64,000 bases of DNA, taken from Tychonema sp. LEGE 06208 (GTDB taxonomy: Bacteria; Cyanobacteriota; Cyanobacteriia; Cyanobacteriales; Microcoleaceae). Under the pieces are notes generated by a model. It saw nothing but the letters and a program-made list of their open reading frames with translations, had not been told where the DNA came from and searched no databases. A program made the translations under genes and the position numbers. How positions within the stretch are numbered: position 1 is the stretch's first letter; each line of letters opens with the position of its first letter. Location of the stretch: NCBI RefSeq assembly GCF_015207505.1, contig NZ_JADEWT010000006.1:1-64000 (forward strand). The letters are read 5' to 3'. Positions 41,937 to 50,946 of this stretch are shown in pieces.

Positions 41937-43388
41937 TTAGCTATCTGCGGTGCGTTTTTCTGACCTGACTGTCGGTACTAAGTCAGGAAAATATTCGGGT
42001 ATGAAGTTCTGTCCGCCTTGTTTTGCGCCTCCTAGTTCTGCTTCTAGTAGGGGGAGTGATTGTCGATCGTTTTGGTCGCCACTTTCTGCATTTTCTGCAG
42101 GAAGCCAATTTAGGAATGGCAGGGGTAGCAGTGTGGAGAGGTTTGTGATGATTATTAGCAGCCAGAGGTTGTCGAAATTGCTCTCAGTAATTCCGAGTAA
42201 GTGGGTCAAAAGTGCACCGCCTTCGTGGGACAAAAGTCCGGCTAAGTTGGTGACTGACATTAACACGGCAAATAATGTAGCTTCGACACCGGGAGGACAC
42301 AATCGCGCCGAGAGAACTAGCACCGGCATATAGGCAATTTGTCCGATTACTGTCAGGATCAGGCTGTCTCCGATGCTGAACCACTGGTCGTCTATTCCTA
42401 ATGCTCGATTGGCATGAGTTACTAATAATAATGTAGTCATACCCAAGGCTGTGGCAATTACTGTTGACCAGCCGAAAATTACTCTAAATGGAATTGCTTT
42501 GAGGTATCGCTGAAACAGCCAAATACCGAGGAGGGAAGCAATGCTGGTGACGAGGCGCACTCTACCGAGAAATTCTGGTTGAAAGCCTAGTTCGTTGGTG
42601 GTGAAGAAGAAGAAGGCGGAGTCTGAGCTTGGGGTGGCTTGCCATAGGAATAGAAAGGCGGTGGGCAACCAAATTGTTTTTTGGGTAACAGCTTGACGCA
42701 GTTGTTTGAATTGGTTTTTTACTGTGTCAAAGTGGGCTTGTTTGTTGACTTTTTCTTCCTCAATTAACCAGGCTGTTGCTGATACGATTAGGGGGAAAGA
42801 TGCGGTGATTAAAAAGATAGTGTGGGTGCTCAAGTGTTGCATCAGGTAGCCGCTGAGGTAGGCGGTGATTAGTCCGCCGAGGGCTGATGCACCCCAGGAT
42901 AAGGATTGCAGGGAACCTGCGTCGGCGACGGATTCTTTTCTAGCTCTTTCGACTATGAGGGAGTCGGCGATGACGTCGCTGACGGCGAGGGAGAGGGAAC
43001 TCAGGGCGATCGCCCCTGTGGCGGCCAGTGGCGTGTGTACAATTGTTGCGAGGCTCACCCATGCTGACGTGCCCAAGAGCCCGGAGAGGACGATGTAAGG
43101 TCGTCTGCGGTAGCCGAATATGGGCAAACCGTCCGACATGAAGCCGAACAAGGGTTTGATAATCCAAGGTAGGGCGACAACACCCATCATTGCTGATACT
43201 TCGGCCGGAGTCATGCCAAGATCGTCTTTCAGGAAGAAGCTGACGGCTAAGCGAGCTAGTCCGAGAATGCCTTGGACGAAGTAAATCAGTAAGATGGCTA
43301 TGAGTTCGGGGGTTGGCTCATTCCCGAAGAATACTTTTTCTTTTAAAGATTCTTTGAGTTTGCTGGCGCCAGAGGGTGAAAGAAGCAT
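41937..43388 (-). CDS. Folate/biopterin transporter (FBT) family MFS protein
   Basis: A 483-residue, 12-helix transporter. 'PTPELIAILLIYFVQGILGLARLAVSFFLKDDLGMTPAEVSAM', 'LPWIIKPLFGFMSDGLPIFGYRRRPYI' and 'ALSSLSLAVSDVIADSLIVERAR' are the characteristic FBT motifs (compare cyanobacterial Slr0642, a folate transporter). It probably moves folates or pterins across the plasma membrane. The C-terminal ~45 residues are hydrophilic. The start ATG at 43388 is followed closely by the conserved N-terminus. Confidence 0.9.
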   Translation of the reverse strand: MLLSPSGASKLKESLKEKVFFGNEPTPELIAILLIYFVQGILGLARLAVSFFLKDDLGMTPAEVSAMMGVVALPWIIKPLFGFMSDGLPIFGYRRRPYIVLSGLLGTSAWVSLATIVHTPLAATGAIALSSLSLAVSDVIADSLIVERARKESVADAGSLQSLSWGASALGGLITAYLSGYLMQHLSTHTIFLITASFPLIVSATAWLIEEEKVNKQAHFDTVKNQFKQLRQAVTQKTIWLPTAFLFLWQATPSSDSAFFFFTTNELGFQPEFLGRVRLVTSIASLLGIWLFQRYLKAIPFRVIFGWSTVIATALGMTTLLLVTHANRALGIDDQWFSIGDSLILTVIGQIAYMPVLVLSARLCPPGVEATLFAVLMSVTNLAGLLSHEGGALLTHLLGITESNFDNLWLLIIITNLSTLLPLPFLNWLPAENAESGDQNDRQSLPLLEAELGGAKQGGQNFIPEYFPDLVPTVRSEKRTADS

Positions 43389-43609
43389 TTGTGCAATATT
43401 TCTTAATGAATCTAAATATTATATAACACATTCTTAATGGGTTGCGGAAACTGTCGAAGGTGGGATGCTAGGGTGACGGGCGACTGCCAGCGGGTATAAA
43501 ATTGTGATGAGCCTGGATTTAAGGACTTTTTGCGATCGATGAAAGCAGAAATTAGAATTGTCTCTCTGGCTGTGGTTTTGGTTTGAGGATTGGGGGCTAA
43601 TTTAGCTTT

Positions 43610-43969
43610 ATGGCTCAGCGATTTCGATCGGTTTCTGTAGATGGCGTTGATGCGCCTGCTGATTTGTTTGAAAGAAACAAAAATAAGGTTTTTCAGTGGC
43701 CTGCGGTGACTACTTTTCGCAGGGGAGAACGCCTGCAAGCGGTGACGGGAAATCATGCCGAGCAAATTATGATTGCTGATTTTCCGGGTAAACCTTGGCT
43801 GCCGATTTTAACGGATCGGGGTAATTGTTTTGTGCGGACTAATTCGGGAAAATTCTACTACTTTGAATTTTTTGAAATAATTAACCGCGAAGACGCGAAG
43901 TACGCGAAGCAAGAAAAGAAAGAGATGTCACAAATACTGAAAGGAGTATTTTATGATTGTGAATCCTGA
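43610..43969 (+). CDS. Hypothetical protein ending in a dispersed repeat
   Basis: A 119-residue unrecognised protein. Residues 1-85 look like a compact beta-rich domain ('AGDRLQAVTG'-like 'RRGERLQAVTGNHAEQIMIADFPGKPWLPILTDRGNCFVRTNSGKFYYFEF'). The tail, 'NREDAKYAKQEKKEMS', is the translation of a dispersed AACCGCGAAGACGCGAAGTACGCGAAG repeat, which seems to have replaced the original stop. It overlaps the cupin gene by 17 bp. Moderate doubt remains whether the repeat-encoded tail is real. Confidence 0.5.
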   Translation: MAQRFRSVSVDGVDAPADLFERNKNKVFQWPAVTTFRRGERLQAVTGNHAEQIMIADFPGKPWLPILTDRGNCFVRTNSGKFYYFEFFEIINREDAKYAKQEKKEMSQILKGVFYDCES

Positions 43970-44414
43970 AAATGTGCCGGATATTACAGGCTCTAAATAT
44001 CCCCTGCAATTTCAATCGGCGGTGGCGGGAAGGGTGAAAAAACGCTTGGGGAATGCTGCTGGATTGCAGAATTTTGGGGTAAATTTGGTGCGGCTGGCAC
44101 CGGGAAGTTGTTCTGCTCTGAGACATTGGCACTCTCGTCAAGATGAGTTAGTGTATGTTCTGGAAGGGGAGATTACTCTGATTTCTAATGCGGGTGAGGA
44201 AGTGCTGCAACCGGGTATGGCGGCGGGTTTTCGGGCTGGTGATCCTGACGGGCATCATTTGGTTAACCGCACGAATGCTGATGTGGTTTATCTGGAAATT
44301 GGCGATCGCACTCCGGGAGATTCAGCAAATTATCCCGATGACGATTTAGTTGCTAAAGCTGACGGTAATAGTTGGATTTTTACGCACAAAAACGGCGAGA
44401 TTTATGAGGGTTAA
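43953..44414 (+). CDS. Cupin domain protein
   Basis: A 153-residue cupin. Motif 1 'LRHWHSRQDELVYVLEGEITLI' holds the metal-binding His/Glu set (H-x-H...E), and motif 2 is 'GMAAGFRAGDPDGHHLVNRTNADVVYLEIGDR'. This class is often annotated as a sugar-isomerase-like or transcriptional-regulator-type cupin, but no activity can be assigned. AGGAG lies 7 bases before the ATG. It is followed after 6 bp by a methyltransferase gene, so the two form an operon. Confidence 0.85.
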   Translation: MIVNPENVPDITGSKYPLQFQSAVAGRVKKRLGNAAGLQNFGVNLVRLAPGSCSALRHWHSRQDELVYVLEGEITLISNAGEEVLQPGMAAGFRAGDPDGHHLVNRTNADVVYLEIGDRTPGDSANYPDDDLVAKADGNSWIFTHKNGEIYEG

Positions 44415-44420
44415 AAAATT

Positions 44421-45056
44421 ATGAGTCAAGTGAATCTTTGGACTTCGGCGGAACACGCTTTGTGGTATCTGGCTAAGGCTGATGGTATTCCTCACCGCAC
44501 TGAGGGTGAGGCGGTTTTGTTGGAGGAGGTGCCGCAAACTGTGCGCCGGATTCTGGATGTGGGCACGGGTGATGGACGGTTGTTGGGTTTGCTGAAGTGC
44601 GATCGCCCGAATGTTGAGTGTGTGGCGATCGACTTTTCCCCGACAATGCTGGAAAAAGCCAGAATTCGCTTTGCTGATGACAAGAATGTCACGGTAATCG
44701 AGCACAATTTTGACGAATCGCTGCCGGATTTGGGCAAGTTTGATGCGATCGTTTCTAGTTTTGCGATTCATCACGTAAATAACCATCGCAAATTAGCCCT
44801 CTACACCGAGATTTTTGAGCTTTTGGAACCCGGAGGCATTTTTGGAAATTTGGAGCACGTAGCGTCCCCAACAAAGGCTTTACACGAGAAGTTTCGAGAG
44901 GCGCTTGGTATTAGCGATTCGCCCGACGATCCGTCTAATAAATTGCTCGATGTGGAAACGCAATTGCGCTGGTTTAGGGAAATTGGTTTTGGTGAGGTAG
45001 ATTGTTATTGGAAGTGGCGGGAACTCGCTTTATTAGTTGGGGTGAAACCTTTTTAG
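44421..45056 (+). CDS. Class I SAM-dependent methyltransferase
   Basis: A 211-residue methyltransferase. Motif I 'ILDVGTGDGRLLGLL' is at ~45-59, motif II 'ECVAIDFSPTMLEKAR', and post-I 'FDAIVSSFAIHHVNNHRKLALYTEIFELLEPGGIFGNLEHV' gives motifs IV-VI. It resembles small-molecule methyltransferases of the Methyltransf_11/25 type. The substrate is unknown; the cupin upstream in the same operon might act on the same compound. Confidence 0.87.
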   Translation: MSQVNLWTSAEHALWYLAKADGIPHRTEGEAVLLEEVPQTVRRILDVGTGDGRLLGLLKCDRPNVECVAIDFSPTMLEKARIRFADDKNVTVIEHNFDESLPDLGKFDAIVSSFAIHHVNNHRKLALYTEIFELLEPGGIFGNLEHVASPTKALHEKFREALGISDSPDDPSNKLLDVETQLRWFREIGFGEVDCYWKWRELALLVGVKPF

Positions 45057-45435
45057 CTGCGGGTAAGGACTGCATTGTCGTGTCCTTTTAAAATTGGAAA
45101 TAGTCACAATTAGTAAGGTGCGTCATATTTTTAAACCCTCAATAATCGTTCTAGAAATTCACCTGACGCACCCTACAGCTTGATTTGAGTATGCCAGTTG
45201 TCTAAGTCCTGAATATAAGAGGTTGCTGTCGTAGTATAAGTCGATCGCGAACAGTTCTGGTTATTTTCAAATAACCAACAGAGTATTAAGGAGAGAACAG
45301 GCGAACTCTTAACCCAAACGATACAGAAAGCAACCGTTTTTTGGAGTAGCAAGCAAATTGAACCTCCAATTTACACTTTTAGTTAGTTGGATGGAAGATA
45401 TTGTCCGGTCGCTCGCACATTGGGATATTACTCAG
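45057..45435. repeat. Gap with GGTGCGTCA inverted repeat
   Basis: TAAGGTGCGTCA (45114-45125) and TGACGCACCCTA (45164-45175) pair across 38 bases. The rest is unique, with no gene recognised. The same repeat arms appear at 45993-46090. Confidence 0.55.
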
Positions 45436-45909
45436 TTAGAGGGCTGCTTTAAGAGTTATCAACCAAACGACCGAATTAACAGCAAACAAAAAGGTATAAA
45501 AAATATAGATTGATGGAGCGCAGATAGCTCGACCTAAAGAAGGCACTTTAAATATTTTCAAAAAACCGAGCGGGTGAACTAAACCTTCCGGTATAGAACG
45601 GGTCTTAAAACTTTCATCTAAGGCCCTTTCATCATTCAAGAATTGGGTGATTGCATGGACTCTTTGTATGTGATAAAATTGCACCCTCCAGTAGGTTGCT
45701 TCTAAAAACCAGAAACCAAAAATTACAACATATCCCAGCGGAACCAAGGCATCTATTTTGTTGGCAAACACCCAACCAATCAACGCTACCCAAATGGTAA
45801 TTGCCGCAGTTTTTAACTGCAGCAAAATTGTATTGAAATTAGCTATTTTTGTCTCTAGTTGCTCTGCTCCTTGTTGCAGCATTGCTAGCTGAAATTCAAA
45901 TCGATCCAT
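45436..45909 (-). CDS. Hypothetical membrane protein
   Basis: A 157-residue protein. A helical N-terminus (~1-30) with possible coiled coil ('LQQGAEQLETKIANFNTILLQLKTAAI') is followed by two close hydrophobic helices (~33-50 and ~56-72) and a C-terminal one (~130-153). The family is not recognised. A stand-alone gene flanked by GGTGCGTCA repeats on both sides. Confidence 0.6.
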   Translation of the reverse strand: MDRFEFQLAMLQQGAEQLETKIANFNTILLQLKTAAITIWVALIGWVFANKIDALVPLGYVVIFGFWFLEATYWRVQFYHIQRVHAITQFLNDERALDESFKTRSIPEGLVHPLGFLKIFKVPSLGRAICAPSIYIFYTFLFAVNSVVWLITLKAAL

Positions 45910-45974
45910 GTTTGATTCCGCGAACGTTTATATTAGAGTTATCCAAAAAATTATAATCTTCTTTTCTTTCGGTG

Positions 45975-46100
45975 TCGTTAGAGAACTTCGCCTGACGCAC
46001 CCTACAAGTCGATTTTAGATTATACAGTAAGGTGCGTCAGCTCCCGAAATTCCCGATCGCCGTTAGAGAACTTCACCTGACGCACCCTACAAGTCGATTG
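45975..46100. repeat. Direct and inverted copies of the TGACGCACCCTAC repeat
   Basis: GTTAGAGAACTTC-CCTGACGCACCCTACAAGTCGATT occurs twice in direct orientation (~45978-46013, ~46062-46098), with an inverted TAAGGTGCGTCA between them. Confidence 0.7.
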
Positions 46101-46149
46101 TTGTGTGACAGTTACGTGCAGGACTATTAAATTCACGAACCTTACTAAA

Positions 46150-47388
46150 TTAAATTAAATCCGATACTTGAGGTTTAATTCGGCGCTCGTACCAGTTCAT
46201 CAACGGGGTGGCGCTAATGCCGTGGACTATCACAGAAATTACGATGGTTGTAAAGGTAATCCAGGCAATTATTTCGGCATTTTCGCCTTTTAAACCTTTA
46301 CCAAAAGCATAGGTAAGATAATAGATAGAACCGACACCACGAATGCCAAACCAACCGCACAGCAAGCGGCTGGCGGGATGCAAAGGACTGCCTAGCGTAC
46401 TGATCCAAGCTCCCACAGGCCGGATCAAAAAGATTAACAATCCAGCTACTAAGAGCGAGTAGCCTCCATAAGCGAGCATAGGTTCTAGGCGCAGGAGCGA
46501 ACCTAAGAGTAAAATAGTTCCTACTTCCATTAACTTTTCAATGCGCTCGGTAAAATTTAGTTGGGAAAGCGGTTTGTCGGGGTTGCGGTAACTGCGCTGC
46601 ACGACTATTCCTGCTACAAAAACTGCGAGGAATCCGTAGCCGTTGACTACTTCTGTGAGGGAATAGGTGAGCAGAATTGTGCTGAGAGCGATGAAATCTT
46701 CCATTAATTCGTCGGCCGGTCTGTAGCGTTGCAATTGGCGATCGATCCAAGTGACGGCTTTAGCTACTAAAATGCCCATCACGAGACCTGCGGCGATCGC
46801 CCAAATTAAGTCAACTGCTACCCACTGCGAAAACCAGTTCGACCAGTTGTCATCTTTGATCGCATAAATTCCGAAGTAAACAAAGGGAAAAGATAAAGCA
46901 TCGTTTAAACCGCCTTCCGATGTTAAACCAAAACGCAATTCATCGCGATCCTCTATATTAGCTACTTGAACTTCTGACGCTAAAACTGGGTCGGTGGGAG
47001 CGAGAATTGCTCCCAATAAAATAGCCGGGCCCCAATCTAATTTCACAAACCAATGAGCTAGCGCAGCCACAGCAAAAATCGAAATTGGCATTAAAAAACC
47101 GATCAGCCGCGCTGTGGAATTCCAAGCCCAAAGTTGCAGCGGGCGATTCATTTTTAAGCCGCAACTGAACAGAGAAACAATCACTACAAATTCTGTAAGT
47201 CTTTCTAAAAATATAGCTTCGGGGCGCAATTCAATCAGCTTGATACCGTAAGGCCCGAACCCGATACCGACAACTAAATAAATTAAGGCATAAGACAGTG
47301 GCAATCGCGAAATCCATCCCGAACCCAAGGTGACTGTCAGCAGGAGGATGCCAATCGCTAGCAAGTTGAGAATGTAATTATCTACCAT
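46150..47388 (-). CDS. CPA1/NhaP-type Na+(K+)/H+ antiporter
   Basis: A polytopic (~12-helix) cation:proton antiporter of the CPA1 family, ~412 residues from ATG 47388 (MVDNYILNLLAIG); the frame also has an ATG at 47433. The ion-binding region 'LLGAILAPTDPVLASEV' (~145-160) carries the conserved Thr-Asp-Pro. 'LTSEGGLNDALSFPFVYFGI' carries the Asn-Asp pair of electrogenic-type sites. 'GWFGIRGVGSIYYLTYA' is the late Arg-containing helix. It lacks the C-terminal cytosolic regulatory domain of larger CPA1 proteins. Confidence 0.9.
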   Translation of the reverse strand: MVDNYILNLLAIGILLLTVTLGSGWISRLPLSYALIYLVVGIGFGPYGIKLIELRPEAIFLERLTEFVVIVSLFSCGLKMNRPLQLWAWNSTARLIGFLMPISIFAVAALAHWFVKLDWGPAILLGAILAPTDPVLASEVQVANIEDRDELRFGLTSEGGLNDALSFPFVYFGIYAIKDDNWSNWFSQWVAVDLIWAIAAGLVMGILVAKAVTWIDRQLQRYRPADELMEDFIALSTILLTYSLTEVVNGYGFLAVFVAGIVVQRSYRNPDKPLSQLNFTERIEKLMEVGTILLLGSLLRLEPMLAYGGYSLLVAGLLIFLIRPVGAWISTLGSPLHPASRLLCGWFGIRGVGSIYYLTYAFGKGLKGENAEIIAWITFTTIVISVIVHGISATPLMNWYERRIKPQVSDLI

Positions 47389-47519
47389 AGCGATCGCACT
47401 TTTAATCAGGTTTAACAAGTGCGATTTTCGCATCTAAAAGCTTTTGGCGCATCTACCAACCGCTAGAGTCTGTTATCCTCCGAAAGTTATATCTATTTGT
47501 TATCTGTTATGTGTTATTT

Positions 47520-47633
47520 GTTACTAACAACTAACAACTAACAACTAACAACTAACAACTAACAACTAACAACTAACAACTAACAACTAACAACTGCCAA
47601 CTGCCAACTGCTTTCCTAACAACTGCCAACTGA
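47520..47633. repeat. Heptamer array (AACTAAC, CCAACTG)
   Basis: About ten ACTAACA units followed by ACTGCCA units, running up to the stop codon of the kdpD-like gene. Confidence 0.9.
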
Positions 47634-48773
47634 CTAATGACTTTTTTCGGTAGCGATGATGTGCAAATCTACGTGTTTGAGCGATCGCACTAACTGTTGA
47701 GTCAAAGAACCCCGCAGCAGCAATTTCCACCGCGATTGCTGGCTTTCACCGATCACAATTTGAGTAATGCGATACTCTTTAGCTACATCGGAAATTGCTT
47801 TGGCTATTTTATTACCGTTGACTCGCAAAAATTGTCCATTAAATTCCTGACAGAGTTTCTCACAAGTTTCAACGTGCAAGCTTTCTGATTTTGTTAAAAA
47901 TTTGTCTGGATCGTTAACAAACAAAGCATAAAAGGGAGCATTCATGTAGTTAGCAATCCTCCCGCCCCGCCGCAGCAGTTGCAAGGAATTGGGATAAGTC
48001 GAGACGCATACTAAAACTCGTTCGTGAATGTTGCAATATTGACCTTTTAAAGTTGCTGCGTCCTCTTCAACGTTGTCTGCCACTTCTCGCAGGGCGAGTT
48101 CTCGCAAAGCAATTAAATGACGGCGCTGGAAAAAGTTTTTTAAAGATTGTTCAATTTTTTCGGGTGCATAAATTTTGCCTTCTCGCAACCGTGTCTCTAA
48201 AGTTTCCGGCGTGACATCGATAACCACTACTTCGTCAGCTTCTTCTAGAATGCGATCGGGAATTCTTTCTCTGACTACAACTCCGGTAATTCGTGCTACT
48301 AAATCGTTGAGGCTTTCGATGTGCTGAATGTTAAGGGTGGAGAAAACATCAATTCCAGCATTCAGAACTTCTTCGACATCTTGATATCGTTTTTCTCGCT
48401 GAGAACCGGGAATATTTGTATGGGCTAGTTCGTCAATTAATGCTAATTGGGGGCGGCGCAATATGACGGCTTCCACATCCATTTCGGCGAGCATTTTTTC
48501 GCCGCGCAGCATTTGTTTTCGCGGCAATATTTCTAATCCTTTTCCTTTTTCGGCGGTTTCTTTTCGCCCGTGGGTTTCTAACAGTCCGACAACTACGTCA
48601 ATGCCTTCTAATTTGAGTCGATGCCCTTCTTCCAGCATTCGGAAAGTTTTGCCCACACCGGGGGCCATGCCGATAAATATTTTGTGCTTTCCCCGGCGGG
48701 TGCGATCGCAATTGCGGTAGGGTTGGGCATAAACCGCGTCTGAATTGTTGGTGAGTTCGCTAGAGTGAATCAT
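47634..48773 (-). CDS. kdpD: Short KdpD: N-terminal sensor module of the Kdp system, without kinase
   Basis: A 379-residue protein equal to the N-terminal half of E. coli KdpD. The KdpD domain (~28-240) has Walker A 'GMAPGVGKTFRML' and the 'LIDELAHTNIPGSQREKRYQDVEE' block. A universal-stress-protein-like domain (~250-375) has the 'QIVIGESQQSRWKLLLRGSLTQQLVR' G-x-S motif. The membrane segment and histidine-kinase domains are absent. Truncated KdpD of this kind is known from Anabaena. It probably senses K+ or osmotic state and modulates another partner. It is the last gene of the kdp cluster, separated from kdpC by a ~390-bp repeat array. Confidence 0.9.
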   Translation of the reverse strand: MIHSSELTNNSDAVYAQPYRNCDRTRRGKHKIFIGMAPGVGKTFRMLEEGHRLKLEGIDVVVGLLETHGRKETAEKGKGLEILPRKQMLRGEKMLAEMDVEAVILRRPQLALIDELAHTNIPGSQREKRYQDVEEVLNAGIDVFSTLNIQHIESLNDLVARITGVVVRERIPDRILEEADEVVVIDVTPETLETRLREGKIYAPEKIEQSLKNFFQRRHLIALRELALREVADNVEEDAATLKGQYCNIHERVLVCVSTYPNSLQLLRRGGRIANYMNAPFYALFVNDPDKFLTKSESLHVETCEKLCQEFNGQFLRVNGNKIAKAISDVAKEYRITQIVIGESQQSRWKLLLRGSLTQQLVRSLKHVDLHIIATEKSH

Positions 48774-48784
48774 AGCTTAATAGA

Positions 48785-49155
48785 TAAGTTGGCAGTTGGC
48801 AGTTGGCAGTTGGCAGTTGGTATTTGGCAGTTGGCAGTTGTTAGGAAAGCAGTTGGCAGTTGGCAGTTGTTAGTTGGTAGTTGTTAGTTGTTAGTTGTTA
48901 GTTGTTAGTTGGCAGGAAAACAGTTGTTAACAGTCAACAGTCAACATTCAACAGTCAACAGTCAACATTCAACATTCAACAGTCAACAGTCAACAGTTAG
49001 CTGTTAACAGCTAACAATTCCCTAATGACTACTGACTACTGACTAATGACTAAGGACTAATGACTAATGACTAATGACTACTGACTAATGACTAATGACT
49101 AATGACTAATGACTAATGACTACTGACTAATGACTACTGACTAATGACTACTGAC
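48785..49155. repeat. Long heptamer mega-array between kdpC and kdpD
   Basis: It runs GGCAGTT x many, GTTAGTT, CAACAGT/CAACATT, then TGACTAC/TGACTAA up to the kdpC stop. At ~370 bp it is the longest array in the window, and it interrupts a co-directional operon. There is no palindromic direct-repeat/spacer structure, so it is not CRISPR. Confidence 0.9.
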
Positions 49156-49161
49156 TCTAAA

Positions 49162-49791
49162 TTATTGTAAACTATCGAGAGCTAAATTGAGTTTGAGGAC
49201 GTTAACTCCCGGTTCGCCGAAAATTCCGAGAAATCTGCCGTCTGTATTTTTGGATACCAACATTTCTACTTGATTGAGATTGATCGATCGCACTTTTGCT
49301 ATCCGCTCAATTTGCGCCCTAGCTGATTCTACACTAATGTGCGGATCTAGACCAGAGCCGGAGGTGTAGACTAAATCAGCAGTCGGTTTGATGCCAGCTT
49401 GGTTGAGGCGGGCTAATTCTACTTGCACGCCTTGAAAACCATCTTTTTCATTGCCTCGATTCAGCAAATCCGAGTTACTGGGAGCAAGGTTGCTAGCTCC
49501 CGAAACCCCCGTTCTTTGAGCTAAATTATCTGCCTTTGTAGGATCGAAATCAGTAGGTGCAAAGCTGCTGTAATTGGTGGTGGTGGGGCGGCTCCAAAAA
49601 TATTTATCCGAACTGAATGATTGACCGATTAAGGATGAACCGACTACAACTCCCTGCTTACTAATTAAGCTCCCATTTGCCTGCGAGTTGAAAGCGAGTT
49701 GACCGATTGCTAGCATTATCAAGGGATAAATAATAGCCGTGATTCCCCACAAGACTAAGGTTACGCGAATCGCTCTGATTAATTCTCTCAT
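49162..49791 (-). CDS. kdpC: Potassium-transporting ATPase subunit C (KdpC)
   Basis: A 209-residue KdpC. An N-terminal membrane helix ('VTLVLWGITAIIYPLIMLAIGQLAF') is followed by the periplasmic domain with 'GSSLIGQSFSSDKYFWSRPT', 'SGASNLAPSNSDL' and 'TSGSGLDPHISVESARAQIERIAKVR', all diagnostic. KdpC stabilises the KdpA-KdpB complex and tunes ATP affinity. Confidence 0.96.
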   Translation of the reverse strand: MRELIRAIRVTLVLWGITAIIYPLIMLAIGQLAFNSQANGSLISKQGVVVGSSLIGQSFSSDKYFWSRPTTTNYSSFAPTDFDPTKADNLAQRTGVSGASNLAPSNSDLLNRGNEKDGFQGVQVELARLNQAGIKPTADLVYTSGSGLDPHISVESARAQIERIAKVRSINLNQVEMLVSKNTDGRFLGIFGEPGVNVLKLNLALDSLQ

Positions 49792-49889
49792 AAATTACCT
49801 CAATGAAGGAAGAAGGAAGTTCGGCAACGGATTATGTAACGGATGTAACGGATGTAACGGATTTTGTAAGGGGTGTAATGGATGTTTGC
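49792..49889. repeat. GTAACGGAT nonamer array
   Basis: About five GGATGTAAC-type units between kdpC and kdpF. On the plus strand they create a spurious Cys-rich frame (CNGCNG). Confidence 0.8.
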
Positions 49890-50159
49890 TTAAAATCTTT
49901 CCGGTTGGAAAATTACAGTAAACAAATAAACTGCGAGTCCGATGATTACTAAACCCAAAAGGCTTAAACCCCATGCAGCTTTTTTAGTTAAACCTTCATC
50001 CGTAGCGGCATACACAGCGGGAGCTATTATCAAGTTAAAGCACATTACTAGAAATAGCTGCACCGGGATTGGGTGGCGTTTACACAGCATTTCTCCTAAC
50101 TCAACGGTGTCTTGAAAATCTCTAGGCAAAACATCATTCAGCAAAGCGTTTCGTTTCAT
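49890..50159 (-). CDS. kdpF: KdpF-like small subunit with N-terminal extension
   Basis: An 89-residue protein. The last ~28 residues, 'AWGLSLLGLVIIGLAVYLFTVIFQPERF', match KdpF (L-x(5)-Y-L-x(4)-P-E-x-F), the single-helix stabilising subunit of the Kdp ATPase. An extra N-terminal part carries another hydrophobic segment ('VQLFLVMCFNLIIAPAVYA'), as in other cyanobacterial KdpF-type proteins. The position next to kdpC supports the call. Confidence 0.78.
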   Translation of the reverse strand: MKRNALLNDVLPRDFQDTVELGEMLCKRHPIPVQLFLVMCFNLIIAPAVYAATDEGLTKKAAWGLSLLGLVIIGLAVYLFTVIFQPERF

Positions 50160-50238
50160 GATTTTTCCTTTTTTTTACATTAAATTGCTTGACAATTTGA
50201 AATGAGCATCGACGAGGCAGAGCCTGGGAACGAGTCTG

Positions 50239-50847
50239 TTAAGCTTGCTCTGGTCGATCGCGCAGTGCATTGCGAAACTCAACTACAGCATCGTATTGAT
50301 CGGGGATATTTGCACAACGAACGAACAATGTTAAATCCAAATCAGGTAGCAATTCACTGCGATCGACTTGTTTGTATTCTTCGTCTTGCAAACGGTACAG
50401 GGCTAGCTTGCCTTTTCTCCAAAACCACACTTCGGGAACCTTGACTCGCCTGTAGATTTCCAGAGTATTTACTCCGCCGCTGGTGACAACTACTTCTATT
50501 ACAATGTCGGGAATCTCTTTCTTAGTTTCCAGATTGAATGATTCATCAGGCTCTTTCCTTCCTCCTAGTTGGATACTGCCGAGAGTCTTGCTACCACGCT
50601 TGTAAAATCGGATGTTTGCGTGTTGAAAATAAGCCAGCAGTAAGAGACTGATAGTGCTTTTACCATCTTCATGTTCTTCTGAAAGAGGAGACATAATATC
50701 TAAGGTTCCATAGAGGTAGGCTAGCCGCACATTTGGAAAATCTTCTAAAGCTGCTTCTATTGCTTCCAATTTCTCCCAGCTAACATCATAAAGCGTGAGG
50801 CACTGGTTGCTTTCACTGACTGGTTTATCCAAAAGTTGAGGATTCAT
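50239..50847 (-). CDS. Uma2 family PD-(D/E)XK endonuclease-like protein inside the kdp cluster
   Basis: A 202-residue Uma2 protein: 'YDVSWEKLEAIEAALEDFPNVRLAYLYGTLDIMSPLSEEHE', then the nuclease-like core 'PDIVIEVVVTSGGVNTLEIYRRVKVPEVWFWRKGKLALYRL' with the D...E-x-V pattern. Uma2 genes are extremely numerous in cyanobacteria, and their role (a restriction-like or mobile nuclease is suspected) is unproven. It lies between kdpB and kdpF in the same orientation, where no gene belongs in a canonical kdp operon, so it looks like an insertion. Confidence 0.85.
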   Translation of the reverse strand: MNPQLLDKPVSESNQCLTLYDVSWEKLEAIEAALEDFPNVRLAYLYGTLDIMSPLSEEHEDGKSTISLLLLAYFQHANIRFYKRGSKTLGSIQLGGRKEPDESFNLETKKEIPDIVIEVVVTSGGVNTLEIYRRVKVPEVWFWRKGKLALYRLQDEEYKQVDRSELLPDLDLTLFVRCANIPDQYDAVVEFRNALRDRPEQA

Positions 50848-50946
50848 AGGTCATTTTGCAATGAGTGGTTTTCAGATGAGCGTCGAGGCAGAACCTCTAA
50901 ATCTATTCTATCCATTAAATCTCGTACTCTGCTCGCTACCGAACCT

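Noticed and set aside
43412-43765. Minus-strand 117-codon frame upstream of the FBT gene
   Set aside because: Basic, low-information sequence overlapping the better plus-strand frame 43610-43969; it looks like antisense.
48785-49155. CRISPR array
   Set aside because: The units are contiguous 7-mers with no spacers of constant length and no cas genes.
49739-49921. Plus-strand 60-codon Cys-rich frame (CNGCNG pattern)
   Set aside because: It is a translation of the GTAACGGAT nonamer array between kdpC and kdpF, without coding evidence.
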